62,450 bases of DNA from Muribaculaceae bacterium (GTDB lineage: Bacteria; Bacteroidota; Bacteroidia; Bacteroidales; Muribaculaceae): NCBI GenBank assembly GCA_910573745.1, contig CAJSYI010000015.1, forward strand, positions 1 through 62,450, in the 5' to 3' direction. Shown here piece after piece: positions 9,057 to 18,165 of the stretch. Every line of letters begins with the position of its first letter. Position 1 is the first letter of the stretch. The notes under the pieces are model-generated. The model saw only the letters and a list, made by a program, of their open reading frames with translations. It was not told the DNA's origin and did no database searches. A program made the translations under genes and the position numbers.

Positions 9057-9776
9057 TCAGAAGTTGTAGCCGAGGGCTATTGAGCAGCGGTTCATGTGGC
9101 TTTTGACGTCTTCGCCCTTCTCGTTGTGTACGAAGTCGGTCATTCCGAGCTGGCCGGTAACGCCGAGGTAGAATTTCTGGTAGGTGAATCCTACGCCTAT
9201 GTTCCAGTACGCCTGGAATCGGTTGAGTGCCGGCCCTTCGTCGTCATAATCCTTATAGCAAGAAGGGGCTACGTGTATTTCTTTTGAGAAGTTGCCAGCT
9301 TTGGCTTCTACCGTAACGTAGCTGTCGCAGCTGAAGCCTGCTTCGAGCTGCGGGCCTGTGAAGACTGAAACCTTGAAGTCTTTGGTGAAGTCGAAGTGGT
9401 AGCCGAGATTCAGAGGAATGCGGATACCGGTTTGGCGTAGGCTGTTGTGCTTGGTTTTGAAGTTGGAAGGAAGCTCACCGATGAAGTCTTCTATGTATGT
9501 CCATTTCCAAGTGTTGTAGAATAAGCTCACGCCCGGCTCGAAGTAGAGGTTTGCCACGATGGGGATATTGTAGACAGCCCCGACGCTGAAACCCACGCCC
9601 TTGTCGAAGGCGTCGAATTTGAAGTCGTCATACTTCAGTTCGGTTGGGTTGGAGATGTCGAGAGATGCCCGAATGCCCCAGAAAGGCTTGTTGTCAGGGT
9701 TGTTGATGATTCGCTGTGCGTTTGCGCCGGTTGCTGCCAAGGCCGCAATGGACAAGCTGAACAATAATTTCTTCAT
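9057..9776 (-). CDS. Outer-membrane beta-barrel protein (PorT/OMP_b-brl-like)
   Basis: The start at 9776 (MKKLLFSLSI) gives a clean signal peptide ending in GANAQ. An upstream in-frame ATG at 9815 is rejected because it lies inside the promoter. The 239-residue protein consists of alternating amphipathic strands with glycine/aromatic pairs (LGYHF, LEAGF, NIGVGFTYQKFYLGV) and ends in a terminal Phe (LGYNF), typical of small Bacteroidetes outer-membrane barrels. The function is unknown. Confidence 0.75.
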   Translation of the reverse strand: MKKLLFSLSIAALAATGANAQRIINNPDNKPFWGIRASLDISNPTELKYDDFKFDAFDKGVGFSVGAVYNIPIVANLYFEPGVSLFYNTWKWTYIEDFIGELPSNFKTKHNSLRQTGIRIPLNLGYHFDFTKDFKVSVFTGPQLEAGFSCDSYVTVEAKAGNFSKEIHVAPSCYKDYDDEGPALNRFQAYWNIGVGFTYQKFYLGVTGQLGMTDFVHNEKGEDVKSHMNRCSIALGYNF

Positions 9777-9812
9777 AGTCGGTTTGTTTTTAAGTAACTG
9801 TTGATTGTTGTG

Positions 9813-9843
9813 CAAAGTTAGCTAAAAGTTGTGAAACATACAA
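9813..9843 (-). promoter_or_regulatory. Promoter for the beta-barrel gene
   Basis: On the minus strand TAACTTTG (9813-9820) with TTG (9841-9843) 20 bases upstream. It overlaps the alternative ATG at 9815, which supports the downstream start at 9776. Confidence 0.75.
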
Positions 9844-9894
9844 ATGTGCTTTATGTTGAAAACGGTTCAGGGTGATATCCGGACATGCAATCAG

Positions 9895-9931
9895 AAAGGG
9901 CAGACCGGTGATGCGCCAGTCTGCCCTTTTT
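9895..9931. terminator. Terminator hairpin
   Basis: AAAGGGCAGAC (9895-9905) pairs perfectly with GTCTGCCCTTT (9919-9929). It lies 23 bases past the minus-strand stop at 9953, and both sides are T-rich, so it could act in either direction. Confidence 0.75.
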
Positions 9932-9952
9932 ATGTTGAAGGTTCAGTCCTTT

Positions 9953-11308
9953 TTATTTGACTGCCTGTTTTTTGCCGTTTACGATGTAGATGCCTTTTTC
10001 AAGATTGCGGAGCATATCTGCCGGTGCGTTGTCGAGCACGCGTTCGCCAGCGAGGTTGTAGACGGTTACTTTTCCGTCTGCCTCGATCATTTCCACTGAT
10101 GCGGCGGGGTCTACGTTGTAGTTGAACTCGATGGTGCGGTTGATGTATTTCTTGCCGTTGGCGTCGGAGAATTCGATGGCTCCTTCAGGTATGCGCAGCA
10201 CATAGCTTCCTTTGGCCTCTATTTTGCCGAATGAAACAGAGATGATGCCGTTGCTGATCGAAGGAGTGGCGGTCGACTGCTTTCCGTCAAAAATGAGCGA
10301 GAAATTCTTCACTGAAGAAGGAAGCGCGATTGAATAGTTGGCCGGAGCGGAGAATTCAAAGCGTTCGAGAGACTTATATGTCTTGTCAGGCACCGGGTTT
10401 GCCACAGGCTTTTCGTCGGTGAACTGGTCTTCCGGAACACTTCCCTTGATGGTGTAATTGAATTCGATGCGTTTGTTCGTGTATAGTCGGCCTCCTTCGA
10501 TTTCCGAGAGCAGGATGGTTCCTTCGGGAACGATGAATCTGTAGTCCCCGGGTTCGGTGAAAGGAACCACTACGGGCAAGCCGTCTTCATATACGATGTT
10601 GCCGCTCCCGTCCTCTTTGTAGAAACGGAATTCCCATCCCAGCTTGTCGGTAAGCACGCCTTCTCCGGCAAAAAGCATATCTTTTGTGGAGCCGTCAGGC
10701 ATTTCTACCAGCCCTCTTGAGCCGGCTTTCAGGCCGAGGTTGTCGTAGAGGCGTTTATCCAAAGAGTTCTTGTTGGAAATCTGGAACGATACTGAGCGGA
10801 GCTCGGTTACTTCGCCTTCAGCCGGCGACACGTTGGTGATCTGGAACTCTATTGGTTCGAACACGCGAGTGTCCTCGATGGTAAACTTTACTGAGAACTG
10901 AGGGTTGTCAGTTCCGTCCACTTTCATGAAGCCGGCGGGGAAAGTCATCGTATAGTCTCCGTATTCTTTGAGTGCCAAACCTTTGGATTCGCATGTGAAC
11001 TTGAATCCGTTCAGGTTGATGACGTTGCCGCTCTGGTCGGTCTTGGAGAGCTGTGAGATGTAGAAATCTCCGGTGAAGTTGTTTGGCCCTTCCACGTGGA
11101 CTTTTTTGCCTTCCGATACGGCAACGCTGCTGACATTGTTGATTTCGGCGAACACCATTCGAAGCGAAATCACTTTCATGTCTTTGATTTCTGAGGCGGT
11201 GGAGTAACCTTGGCCTTGGAGCCATTTGATGTCGTAGGGGCATTCTTGGGCTATGCCGGTGAATGCAAGGCACACGAGTGCCACCAATGCAGATAAGATT
11301 CTTTTCAT
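9953..11308 (-). CDS. Secreted protein with T9SS-like C-terminal tail, function unknown
   Basis: The 451-residue protein has a signal peptide (about residues 1-20). It contains three beta-rich repeats of about 120 residues, each with a similar phrase: YTMTFPAGFM, YRFIVPEGTIL and YVLRIPEGAIEF, each followed by an N-R/K-x-IEFNY-like strand. The ending resembles a short sorting domain (VTVYNLAGERVLDNA, then LEKGIYIVNGKKQAVK). No catalytic motif is seen. A secreted or surface beta-sandwich protein is inferred. Confidence 0.6.
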   Translation of the reverse strand: MKRILSALVALVCLAFTGIAQECPYDIKWLQGQGYSTASEIKDMKVISLRMVFAEINNVSSVAVSEGKKVHVEGPNNFTGDFYISQLSKTDQSGNVINLNGFKFTCESKGLALKEYGDYTMTFPAGFMKVDGTDNPQFSVKFTIEDTRVFEPIEFQITNVSPAEGEVTELRSVSFQISNKNSLDKRLYDNLGLKAGSRGLVEMPDGSTKDMLFAGEGVLTDKLGWEFRFYKEDGSGNIVYEDGLPVVVPFTEPGDYRFIVPEGTILLSEIEGGRLYTNKRIEFNYTIKGSVPEDQFTDEKPVANPVPDKTYKSLERFEFSAPANYSIALPSSVKNFSLIFDGKQSTATPSISNGIISVSFGKIEAKGSYVLRIPEGAIEFSDANGKKYINRTIEFNYNVDPAASVEMIEADGKVTVYNLAGERVLDNAPADMLRNLEKGIYIVNGKKQAVK

Positions 11309-11356
11309 GTGTAAAAGAAATTTGAAGTTAAAAAGTATTTTGGTTTGATTGTTTCA

Positions 11357-11389
11357 GGCTTCTTGTGGGCAGGCTCGCCCCAAGAAGCC
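11357..11389 (-). terminator. Terminator of the PepSY-like gene
   Basis: GGCTTCTTG (11357-11365) pairs with CAAGAAGCC (11381-11389) with additional GGG/CCC pairing inside. It lies about 43 bases past the minus-strand stop at 11432. Confidence 0.6.
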
Positions 11390-11431
11390 TTTTGTTCTGT
11401 GTTGTGCTTTCGGTGGTTGTGAAGATGGCGG

Positions 11432-11869
11432 TCAGTCGTATTTCACGAAATTGCCTTGTTTGTCAAACTCGATGTCTATTCCGTTTGACAGTGAGATTTC
11501 GTATCCGTTACGCTTCTTTTCTATACCCACTATGCGTGTGCCGGGGTTGTTCTTCTTCACGAATGTGCTTATTGCGGTCGGGACGAAGGCGGAAGGGACA
11601 GATTTTTCGATGTTGGTCTCAATCTCTTTCCAGTTTCCGTCACGGTCGAATGTTATCTCCGAGCCGTCGGTGAGCGTGGCCTCATACTCACTTATGCGGC
11701 CGAAATCCTTGTCGATCTTCACGACGCCGACGCGGGTCTTGAAGTTCTTCTTGATCACCGACTGTGCAGCTTTAGGAAGCGCACTTGCGTCGTGTCCGTA
11801 TGTGTCTTTGGCGTCTGCGGCCAAAGACAGGCCTGCAATCATGAGCAGGCCGAGGATGATTCTCTTCAT
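11432..11869 (-). CDS. Periplasmic PepSY-like (DUF2874-type) protein
   Basis: The 145-residue protein has a signal peptide (about residues 1-20, ending ADAKD). Two tandem PepSY-like units are visible: ALPKAAQSVIKKNF followed by YEATLTDGSEITFDRDGNW, then FVPTAISTFVKKNN followed by YEISLSNGIDIEFDKQGNF. This duplicated arrangement is the usual form of the Bacteroidetes PepSY-like family, small secreted proteins of unknown role that may bind peptides or inhibit peptidases. Confidence 0.85.
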   Translation of the reverse strand: MKRIILGLLMIAGLSLAADAKDTYGHDASALPKAAQSVIKKNFKTRVGVVKIDKDFGRISEYEATLTDGSEITFDRDGNWKEIETNIEKSVPSAFVPTAISTFVKKNNPGTRIVGIEKKRNGYEISLSNGIDIEFDKQGNFVKYD

Positions 11870-11938
11870 ATTCGTTTTGTCATTACAGTTTACGTATAAA
11901 CGCCTCAGGCTTAATAAAGTTGGTTTTTTGTATTGTCC

Positions 11939-13093
11939 TCAGTCGTTTATCGTAGGCCGGGACGGAGCCTTTTCGCGTGCGTGCAGATCGCTCAGAAGTT
12001 GCTTGCGGCGCACGCGTTGCAGCACGTAGAGGTCGTAGTAGGAGAGGAGCAGGGTGGTCAGCGGCAGTGCGATTATGAGTCCCATGAATCCGAGAAGGCT
12101 GCCCCAGACAGAGAGGGAGAGCAGTATTATGGCGGGGTTTAGGCCCATGGCCTTTCCCATGATCTTAGGGGTCAGTATGAGGTCTTGGATGCATTGCACG
12201 ACCACGTACACCGCCATGCTTTCCCAGAATATCATCCAGAAGCTGTCGCCGGTGCTTACGGTGTAGACTATGCAGAGCACCGCCGTGATCGGCAGCGAAA
12301 TCAGCTGGAGATACGGAACCATATTGAGCATCCCGATGAAAAGGCCCAGCACCACCCCCATCGGAAGCCCTATTATCACGAATCCGATGGAGAACATTAT
12401 CCCCACGAGGGAGGCGATGACCGCCTGTCCCCGGAAATACCTGTTCATGGCGTTCTTGCAGTCGTCGAAGATGTGGAACACGCGGTGCCTGTGGCTTTGG
12501 GGCACAAGCTGACGGAAGCTGAGCATCAGCCTTTCATAGTCGATCATGATGAATATCACGTATAGCACCACAATCAGCCAGCTCACCGCACCGAACACGA
12601 ACGCCACGCTCGAACTGAGGAACGACCATCCCGACGAAAGGGTCTCTTTCAGAAGCGTGCCCCACTGGTCTTTGGAAAGGTATCGGGTGATGGTGTTGAA
12701 GTCCACGTTTTCACGTATGAAGTCGTGGATGCTGCGGCTTATGTAAGGGATGTCGATCTGCGTCGTTGCGTATTTTCTCACCACGTCGGCCATTGCCGAG
12801 GTCTCGGAAATGAAGTATGGCACGAAAAGGGCGAGGAATACGCCGAAAGCCAGGCATGCCTCCAGAAGCGTGAGCACCACCGGGATGAAGCGTCCTTTCA
12901 GGCGGGTCCAACGCTGGTTCCATCTCACGAGCGGTTCAAGCATATATGCAATCAGGCATGCCACCAGAAACGGCAGAAGCACGCCTTTCAGACAGTTGAG
13001 AAGGACGATGGCCGCTACGATGCCCGCAATCGAAAAGATGATGCGGACCACTCGGTCGAAGGTGTACGGTTCCCGGATGTTATGCTCGCTCAT
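11939..13093 (-). CDS. AI-2E family (PerM-like) membrane transporter
   Basis: The 384-residue protein has about eight hydrophobic segments: two pairs near the N-terminus (IIFSIAGIVAAIVLL and LPFLVACLIAYML), a long hydrophilic middle region, and a cluster with the family signature GLPMGVVLGLFIGMLNMVPYLQ. It then has the conserved LTPKIMGKAMGLNPAIILLSL segment. The family comprises inner-membrane exporters or permeases, some for autoinducer-2 and some for sodium. The substrate here is unknown. Confidence 0.88.
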   Translation of the reverse strand: MSEHNIREPYTFDRVVRIIFSIAGIVAAIVLLNCLKGVLLPFLVACLIAYMLEPLVRWNQRWTRLKGRFIPVVLTLLEACLAFGVFLALFVPYFISETSAMADVVRKYATTQIDIPYISRSIHDFIRENVDFNTITRYLSKDQWGTLLKETLSSGWSFLSSSVAFVFGAVSWLIVVLYVIFIMIDYERLMLSFRQLVPQSHRHRVFHIFDDCKNAMNRYFRGQAVIASLVGIMFSIGFVIIGLPMGVVLGLFIGMLNMVPYLQLISLPITAVLCIVYTVSTGDSFWMIFWESMAVYVVVQCIQDLILTPKIMGKAMGLNPAIILLSLSVWGSLLGFMGLIIALPLTTLLLSYYDLYVLQRVRRKQLLSDLHAREKAPSRPTIND

Positions 13094-13190
13094 ATCGTGA
13101 TTGATGTTCCGTTTCTGTTTTCAAACCACTAAATTACTCATTTTTTCTGGAAGAGCGTGCAAGCATTCCGGTTTTTTCGGAAATTTGTTG

Positions 13191-13198
13191 TATCTTTG
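13191..13198 (+). promoter_or_regulatory. -7 element for the PBP4-type gene
   Basis: TATCTTTG matches TAnnTTTG and lies 28 bases before the start at 13227. No convincing TTG box was found at the expected distance. Confidence 0.55.
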
Positions 13199-13226
13199 CA
13201 CCTGACGCTTTTCTCCTCGAAATGGT

Positions 13227-14450
13227 ATGAAGACATATTTATTGAACATAATCAGCGTTTTAACGGCGTTCTGCATATCCTCGGGAGTGATCTGTGCCCA
13301 TGCTCCTGAAGAAGCGGTAGCGGCTTTCGTGCATTCTCCTTCAGTGGATTCGGCAAAGGTGGCGGTGATGGTCAGGGATTTGGGCAGCGGCAATGTCGTT
13401 GCGTCCTACAATGAAGACGTGCCTCTTGTCCCGGCATCGATACAGAAGGCCGTAACGACCGCCACTCTGCTGAGGACGGCCGGAAAGGACTGGGCTTATC
13501 ACACCAAGGCTTATGTGGACGGAGACGTGGAGCGCGGGGTGCTTGAAGGGAATGTAGTGGTGGTGGGTTCGGGAGACCCCACCCTCAATTCCTCCAAACT
13601 TCCATTGACTCCCGATTTCGTTGCAGATGTGGCGTCGGCATTGCGGACGAAAGGCATCGACAGCATTGCCGGGAAGATAAGGGTGGACGGCTCGGTGTTC
13701 AAAGGGCCGGCGGTGCCGCCGTCATGGGCTTCGGGAGACCTCCGGCATGCTTACGGCACCGGATGCCATGGGTTCAATTTCCAGAACAACGCTTCCGGAA
13801 AGTCGTCGGTGTCCGACCCGGCCGCCGTCTTCGTGTCGAAGCTTAAGGCCGCTTTGGCCGGTATGGGCATACGCATAGGGGGCAACGGCTTGGATTCCGG
13901 GCGCAGGCGTCTTGTCTTTGACCATCGTTCTGCCCCGCTCGACGAAATAATGCGTTCCTGCATGATGCGCAGCGACAATCTTTATGCTGAGGCACTTATG
14001 CGTACCATCCCGTTGTCGGTCGGTAAGGAAAGCACTCCGGAGAAGGCCGCTGAGATAGAATATGATTTCTGGAAGAGGAAAAGGGCGGATACCGACGGGG
14101 TGAAGATCGTGGACGGCTCCGGGCTTTCCCGTTCCAACAGGACTACGGCGTCGTTCATGGCCGATGTGCTTGAAGAGATGGGCGGGGATGCTTACTATGC
14201 GTCTTTTTTCCCTCTCGCCGGACGGGAAGGCACATTGAAGCGTTTTCTGTGCGGGACGCATCTGGAAGAATACGTGGCGTTGAAGACCGGCTCCATGTCG
14301 GGCATACAGTGCTATGCTGGCTATAAGCTCGACGACGATTACGTGCCTACGCATTCAATAGTCATAATCATCAACGGCATGAAGGGCGGGCGCGGTGCCG
14401 TCCGTTCAGAGGTGGAGAAAATGCTGCTTTCCATCTTTCCTGAGCCGTGA
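13227..14450 (+). CDS. dacB: D-alanyl-D-alanine carboxypeptidase/endopeptidase (PBP4, peptidase S13)
   Basis: This periplasmic enzyme trims or cleaves peptidoglycan peptides. It has a signal peptide (residues 1 to about 24) and the three penicillin-binding motifs: Ser71-x-x-Lys74 (SIQK), Ser249-Asp-Asn251 and Lys353-Thr-Gly. At 407 residues it is somewhat shorter than typical PBP4 (about 450-490), which suggests a reduced inserted domain II, although the GDPTLNSS segment characteristic of S13 is present. It is followed 38 bases later by the next gene and may be co-transcribed with rsmI. Confidence 0.9.
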   Translation: MKTYLLNIISVLTAFCISSGVICAHAPEEAVAAFVHSPSVDSAKVAVMVRDLGSGNVVASYNEDVPLVPASIQKAVTTATLLRTAGKDWAYHTKAYVDGDVERGVLEGNVVVVGSGDPTLNSSKLPLTPDFVADVASALRTKGIDSIAGKIRVDGSVFKGPAVPPSWASGDLRHAYGTGCHGFNFQNNASGKSSVSDPAAVFVSKLKAALAGMGIRIGGNGLDSGRRRLVFDHRSAPLDEIMRSCMMRSDNLYAEALMRTIPLSVGKESTPEKAAEIEYDFWKRKRADTDGVKIVDGSGLSRSNRTTASFMADVLEEMGGDAYYASFFPLAGREGTLKRFLCGTHLEEYVALKTGSMSGIQCYAGYKLDDDYVPTHSIVIIINGMKGGRGAVRSEVEKMLLSIFPEP

Positions 14451-14488
14451 ATTTTATATGAACCTGTTAACAAGACTTGTGATAGACG

Positions 14489-15055
14489 ATGGACAGATAT
14501 AAAGAACTCCTTGACCTGGCGTTCGAGCTTGAAGGGCTCGTGCGTCTGCGTCTTGAGCGTGAGAAAGACGAGGCTCTTGAAGACCTTATATCGGATAAGG
14601 TGAGGGCGATATGCTCTGTTTCCGGGCTGGATTGCCGTGAGATGCGGAATGAAGCCGCAGAGGCGTGCGTTGGAGACGACGGCACGGCGGACGTAACTGC
14701 CGGGTCTGATGAGATGTTCTACTCGCTTCCTGACGAGTGCGATGAATACGAGGCTGAAGAAGTGGAGAAGCGCATGCCTGAGCCTGAAATTTCCGGTTCC
14801 GGACGTTTTCCCGCCAAAGGCCGGGCTGCGACAGAGAGGCCCAAGCCGCTTCTGAGCGTGAACGACCGTTTCAGGTTCCGCCGTGAGCTTTTCTCAAACT
14901 CCGATCCTGATTTCAATGCGGCCCTTGACCTTGTGGCCACTATGGATTCATATGATGAGGCCGAGGACTATTTCTACAATGATCTGGAGTGGAACCCGGA
15001 AGATGCGGTAGTGGTGGAATTCATGACCCTGCTTACCCGTTACTTCAAGAAATAG
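14489..15055 (+). CDS. Conserved acidic protein of unknown function, N-terminal coiled coil
   Basis: The 188-residue soluble protein is strongly acidic. An N-terminal helical segment (residues 1-45, rich in Leu, Glu and Arg) leads to a low-complexity acidic linker. A conserved-looking C-terminal block follows (VNDRFRFRRELFSNSDPDFNAA, then ATMDSYDEAEDYFYND and DAVVEFMTLLTRYFKK). I recall similar proteins next to rsmI or amino-acid genes in Bacteroidales but cannot assign a function. The stop is 4 bases before rsmI, so they are one unit. Confidence 0.75.
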   Translation: MDRYKELLDLAFELEGLVRLRLEREKDEALEDLISDKVRAICSVSGLDCREMRNEAAEACVGDDGTADVTAGSDEMFYSLPDECDEYEAEEVEKRMPEPEISGSGRFPAKGRAATERPKPLLSVNDRFRFRRELFSNSDPDFNAALDLVATMDSYDEAEDYFYNDLEWNPEDAVVVEFMTLLTRYFKK

Positions 15056-15059
15056 GGTC

Positions 15060-15791
15060 ATGGCAGGAAAACTGTTTATAGTGCCTACGCCTGTGGGCAA
15101 TCTCGACGACATGACTTTCAGGGCCGTGGAGACATTGAAAGAGGCCGACCTGATACTTGCGGAGGACACCCGGACGTCGGGCGTGCTGCTTAAGCATTTC
15201 GGCATAGAGACCCCGATGCGCAGCCACCATAAGTTCAACGAACATGAGACTTCCGCCCGTGTGGCCGAACAGGTGGAGGGCGGAATGACTGTGGCCCTCA
15301 TCTCCGATGCCGGCACTCCTGGCATCTCAGATCCCGGGTTCATGCTTTCCCGCGAGTGCCGGCGGCGCGGGCTGCCAGTGGAATGCCTCCCCGGGGCCAC
15401 CGCCTTTGTCCCTGCGCTGGTGGACTCCGGACTGCCTACTGACAGGTTCGTCTTCGAAGGGTTCCTGCCTCCGAAGAAAGGACGGGCCACGCGCTTGGCC
15501 GAACTGGCCGGTGAACAGCGCACTGTCGTGATATACGAGTCGCCGAAAAGGCTGCCGCGCACCCTCCGCCAGCTTGCCGATGTTTTCGGGACGGAACGCC
15601 CTGCGGCCGTCTGCCGGGAAATATCGAAACTGCACGAGACGATCCACCGGGACACGCTGGGTGAACTCGCCGGTTATTTCGAAGTGAACAATCCGAAGGG
15701 GGAAATTGTTATTGTCATTGAAGGTTGCGGGAGAGCCGCCAGGCCGAAGAGCTCCGGCACGGAAAGGCCAGACCGCGACGAAACCTTCTGA
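15060..15791 (+). CDS. rsmI: 16S rRNA (cytidine1402-2'-O)-methyltransferase
   Basis: It methylates C1402 of 16S rRNA with S-adenosylmethionine. The 243-residue sequence carries the tetrapyrrole-methylase-fold signatures: VPTPVGNLDDMT at the N-terminus, LAEDTRTSGVLLKHFGI, SDAGTPGISDPG (the cofactor loop) and FEGFLPPKKGRAT. The C-terminal extension is poorly conserved. It is translationally close to the preceding gene. Confidence 0.95.
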   Translation: MAGKLFIVPTPVGNLDDMTFRAVETLKEADLILAEDTRTSGVLLKHFGIETPMRSHHKFNEHETSARVAEQVEGGMTVALISDAGTPGISDPGFMLSRECRRRGLPVECLPGATAFVPALVDSGLPTDRFVFEGFLPPKKGRATRLAELAGEQRTVVIYESPKRLPRTLRQLADVFGTERPAAVCREISKLHETIHRDTLGELAGYFEVNNPKGEIVIVIEGCGRAARPKSSGTERPDRDETF

Positions 15792-15839
15792 AACTTGAAA
15801 ATTCTAACTGAACCACACCTCTAATTAATTTTTCAAATT

Positions 15840-16703
15840 ATGAAAAAAACGTTTTTAATCTGCGGTACGGCCGCTATCCTGCTTGCGTCATGTGCAGGCA
15901 ATGAAAAGAAACTCAACGAGGATTCCGCCAAGATCGCAGACCTCACCGAGGAATACAAGGAAGCTTCCGACTTCAACGATTCCCTGATGCTCCTTATGGG
16001 CGACATCTACACGGGTCTCGACTCCATCAACATGCAGGAGGGCTTGCTCTACAATATGAACCAGGGCGACAATGCCGACCGCCGCGCCGAAATACGCCGC
16101 AACCTTGCCGCCATCAAGGCCCGCCTCAACGCCAACAAGCAGCTTCTGGCCGACATGGAAGCGAAAGTAAAGAATTCCGGCAACCAGAATTCCGTGCTCA
16201 CCAAGACAATCGACCAGCTCAAGGCTCATATCGCTCAGCAGGACGAGAAGATAGCCCAGCTTCAGAACGACCTCGAAAACGCCAACAAGCAGATAGGTGA
16301 ACTCAACAACACCGTTGCGCAGAAGGAAGAGGAAGTGAAGGCCGAGACAGCCGCCAAGGAACAGGCCCAGCAGGAAGCCGTGGCCGCCGAGAACGAGGCC
16401 AACAAGGTGTTCTACGCTATCGGCACCAACAAGGAGCTGAAGAAGAACGGTCTGCTTGAAAAGAAATTCCTCGGTGCCACCAAGGTGATGAAGGGCAACT
16501 ACAACGCTGCATACTTCACTACCGCCGACAAGCGCAACATCACTACAATCCCGACCACTGCGAAGAAAGTCAAGGTATGGAGCAATATGCCTGCCGACTC
16601 TTACCAGATTGTAAGCAACGCTGACGGCATAAAGAGCATCAAGATAACCAATCCCGCCAAGTTCTGGAGCCTCACTCCTTACCTCATCATCCAGGTAGAC
16701 TGA
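15840..16703 (+). CDS. Coiled-coil lipoprotein
   Basis: The 287-residue protein starts with a lipoprotein signal peptide (LLASC, Cys18). Residues about 25-190 are almost entirely predicted coiled coil with Ala/Glu/Lys/Gln heptads (for example IAQQDEKIAQLQNDLENANK). A small C-terminal globular domain follows (FYAIGTNKELKKNGLLEKK to the C-terminus). This layout recurs in Bacteroidales envelope proteins whose role is not known. Codon usage is strongly biased towards C-ending codons compared with the neighbours, which suggests high expression. Confidence 0.8.
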   Translation: MKKTFLICGTAAILLASCAGNEKKLNEDSAKIADLTEEYKEASDFNDSLMLLMGDIYTGLDSINMQEGLLYNMNQGDNADRRAEIRRNLAAIKARLNANKQLLADMEAKVKNSGNQNSVLTKTIDQLKAHIAQQDEKIAQLQNDLENANKQIGELNNTVAQKEEEVKAETAAKEQAQQEAVAAENEANKVFYAIGTNKELKKNGLLEKKFLGATKVMKGNYNAAYFTTADKRNITTIPTTAKKVKVWSNMPADSYQIVSNADGIKSIKITNPAKFWSLTPYLIIQVD

Positions 16704-16733
16704 TTGCCGGACCGTAGAAACGCATAATATCAG

Positions 16734-16764
16734 AGAGGCTGTGTCAAACGACACAGCCTCTTTG
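16734..16764. terminator. Bidirectional terminator between convergent genes
   Basis: AGAGGCTGTGTC (16734-16745) pairs perfectly with GACACAGCCTCT (16750-16761) around an AAAC loop, followed by TTT. It separates the coiled-coil lipoprotein and the serpin. Confidence 0.85.
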
Positions 16765-16832
16765 TAGATAGCAGATAATCAGTGGTTGTAGACGTAAAAA
16801 TCAGTGGTTGTTTGTGCCTTGGATTCTCATAG

Positions 16833-18068
16833 TTACAGTTCGGCCACTTTGCCCATATAGAGGATGGTGCTTGTGCTGTTTTCCATGATTATAAGTCCGA
16901 AGGGACGATCGAATGCGATTTTCAATGGATCATTGCCGGGAGAAGTGGCGTCTCCTGTTTCAGTTACTGCGGTCGCAACGGTGCCGGACTCGTTCACCTG
17001 AAGTACGGTCTTCTGCCGCATTGCCGAAGGTGTGCAGCCGTTGAAGATACTGGAGAAGTGTCCCGATTCGCTGAATGTCTTCGTCAGACCCGCAGCGCAT
17101 AAAACGTTTGCGAGGTTGGCATTGTCCTCGGACAGACTGAATTTTGGCAGCGAAAGGCAGAGGTCGCCGGTATGGTATTCAGATGCAGCGTCGTATTCAT
17201 AAGTTATTATTTTCTGCTCCATCACGTCGTTGACGTTGAGGCCTTCATTAGGGAGGACAAGAAACATAGAGTATCCGCCGTTGCCATATTCCAGCCAAAA
17301 AGACGTGTATTTTGGAGTCTTGCACCAATTTACTTTAACGCCAGAGAGGTGCATCATGTCAACAGTGGCCTTCTTTCCCGATTCACAGGTGAATTCTTCT
17401 TTGGCAGTGAGTGCCGCGTCAAAAGGATTTTTCCACTTGCCGTTGAAATACGCCGCATTCAGAAGAAGGAAGTTCCCGGATGGCGGTTCTGACAGGAATG
17501 CGGGAATCATACCGCCTGTGTTGTCGGAACACCATTTGTTGACATCCTGCATGGCCTTGCTGCTTCCTTTGTCATATGAGAACACAGAGGCGGTGAAAAC
17601 TGATCTGCAGACATCGACAAACTGCTGTCCCGGAGTGATTGCATTGTCGAACCAAGCCGAATTGGCCAGTGAGAACTTGACAGTGTTGTCAACTTTTGGC
17701 AGTTCTGTAAGCATCAGCTTGTTGAATCCGTTGAGGGACTGAAGATCTTTTGCTCCTAAAAAAGTTGTCAGCTCCTGCCTGGCCTCTTCGTCGGCTCCGT
17801 TGGCAAGCATGGAGAGGGTCATATGCATTCCAAGCGGAGAGAAGAACTGGTTGCCTTTTGGAGTGGCGTCGGTCATCTTGTCCCAGACTTTGAATGAGAA
17901 TCCTAAGTTTTCTTTCGCTATTTCTCGCTGTTCGGCGTTCAGTTGGATTGAATGCCTCGGATTTGGCTGTTCACTTCCGTTTCCCGGTTCGTCGGAGCTG
18001 CAAGCTGTCATCGACACAATACCCACAAGCGTCAGTGTTGAGGATATTAACTTCATTTGATTCTTCAT
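16833..18068 (-). CDS. Surface lipoprotein serpin (serine/cysteine protease inhibitor)
   Basis: The 411-residue protein has a lipobox (MTAC, Cys23) followed by a complete serpin fold. Diagnostic segments are the helix with NQFFSPLGMHMTLSMLANGA, NSAWFD, LLNAAYFNGKWKNPFD, the reactive-loop hinge ESGTVATAVTE, and the C-terminal FDRPFGLIIMENSTSTILYMGKV. The small residues in the hinge predict an inhibitory serpin. The reactive loop is about two residues longer than in alpha-1-antitrypsin, and P1 falls near the TSPG stretch but cannot be fixed. Secreted serpins of Bacteroidales (miropin in Tannerella) inhibit host and bacterial proteases. Here two cysteine peptidase genes lie within 20 kb, but linkage is only suggestive. 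Confidence 0.93.
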   Translation of the reverse strand: MKNQMKLISSTLTLVGIVSMTACSSDEPGNGSEQPNPRHSIQLNAEQREIAKENLGFSFKVWDKMTDATPKGNQFFSPLGMHMTLSMLANGADEEARQELTTFLGAKDLQSLNGFNKLMLTELPKVDNTVKFSLANSAWFDNAITPGQQFVDVCRSVFTASVFSYDKGSSKAMQDVNKWCSDNTGGMIPAFLSEPPSGNFLLLNAAYFNGKWKNPFDAALTAKEEFTCESGKKATVDMMHLSGVKVNWCKTPKYTSFWLEYGNGGYSMFLVLPNEGLNVNDVMEQKIITYEYDAASEYHTGDLCLSLPKFSLSEDNANLANVLCAAGLTKTFSESGHFSSIFNGCTPSAMRQKTVLQVNESGTVATAVTETGDATSPGNDPLKIAFDRPFGLIIMENSTSTILYMGKVAEL

Positions 18069-18165
18069 AATTTATGATTTAGTTGTCGTTTGTTTGGAAA
18101 CCTGAATAGATATGGAGATTTTTTTGTTTCTCAAATGTTCCTCTCTCATCATCGGTATATTTTAA

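Noticed and set aside
9777..9815. Upstream start for the beta-barrel gene at 9815
   Set aside because: It lies inside a perfect promoter and would bury the signal peptide behind 13 residues.
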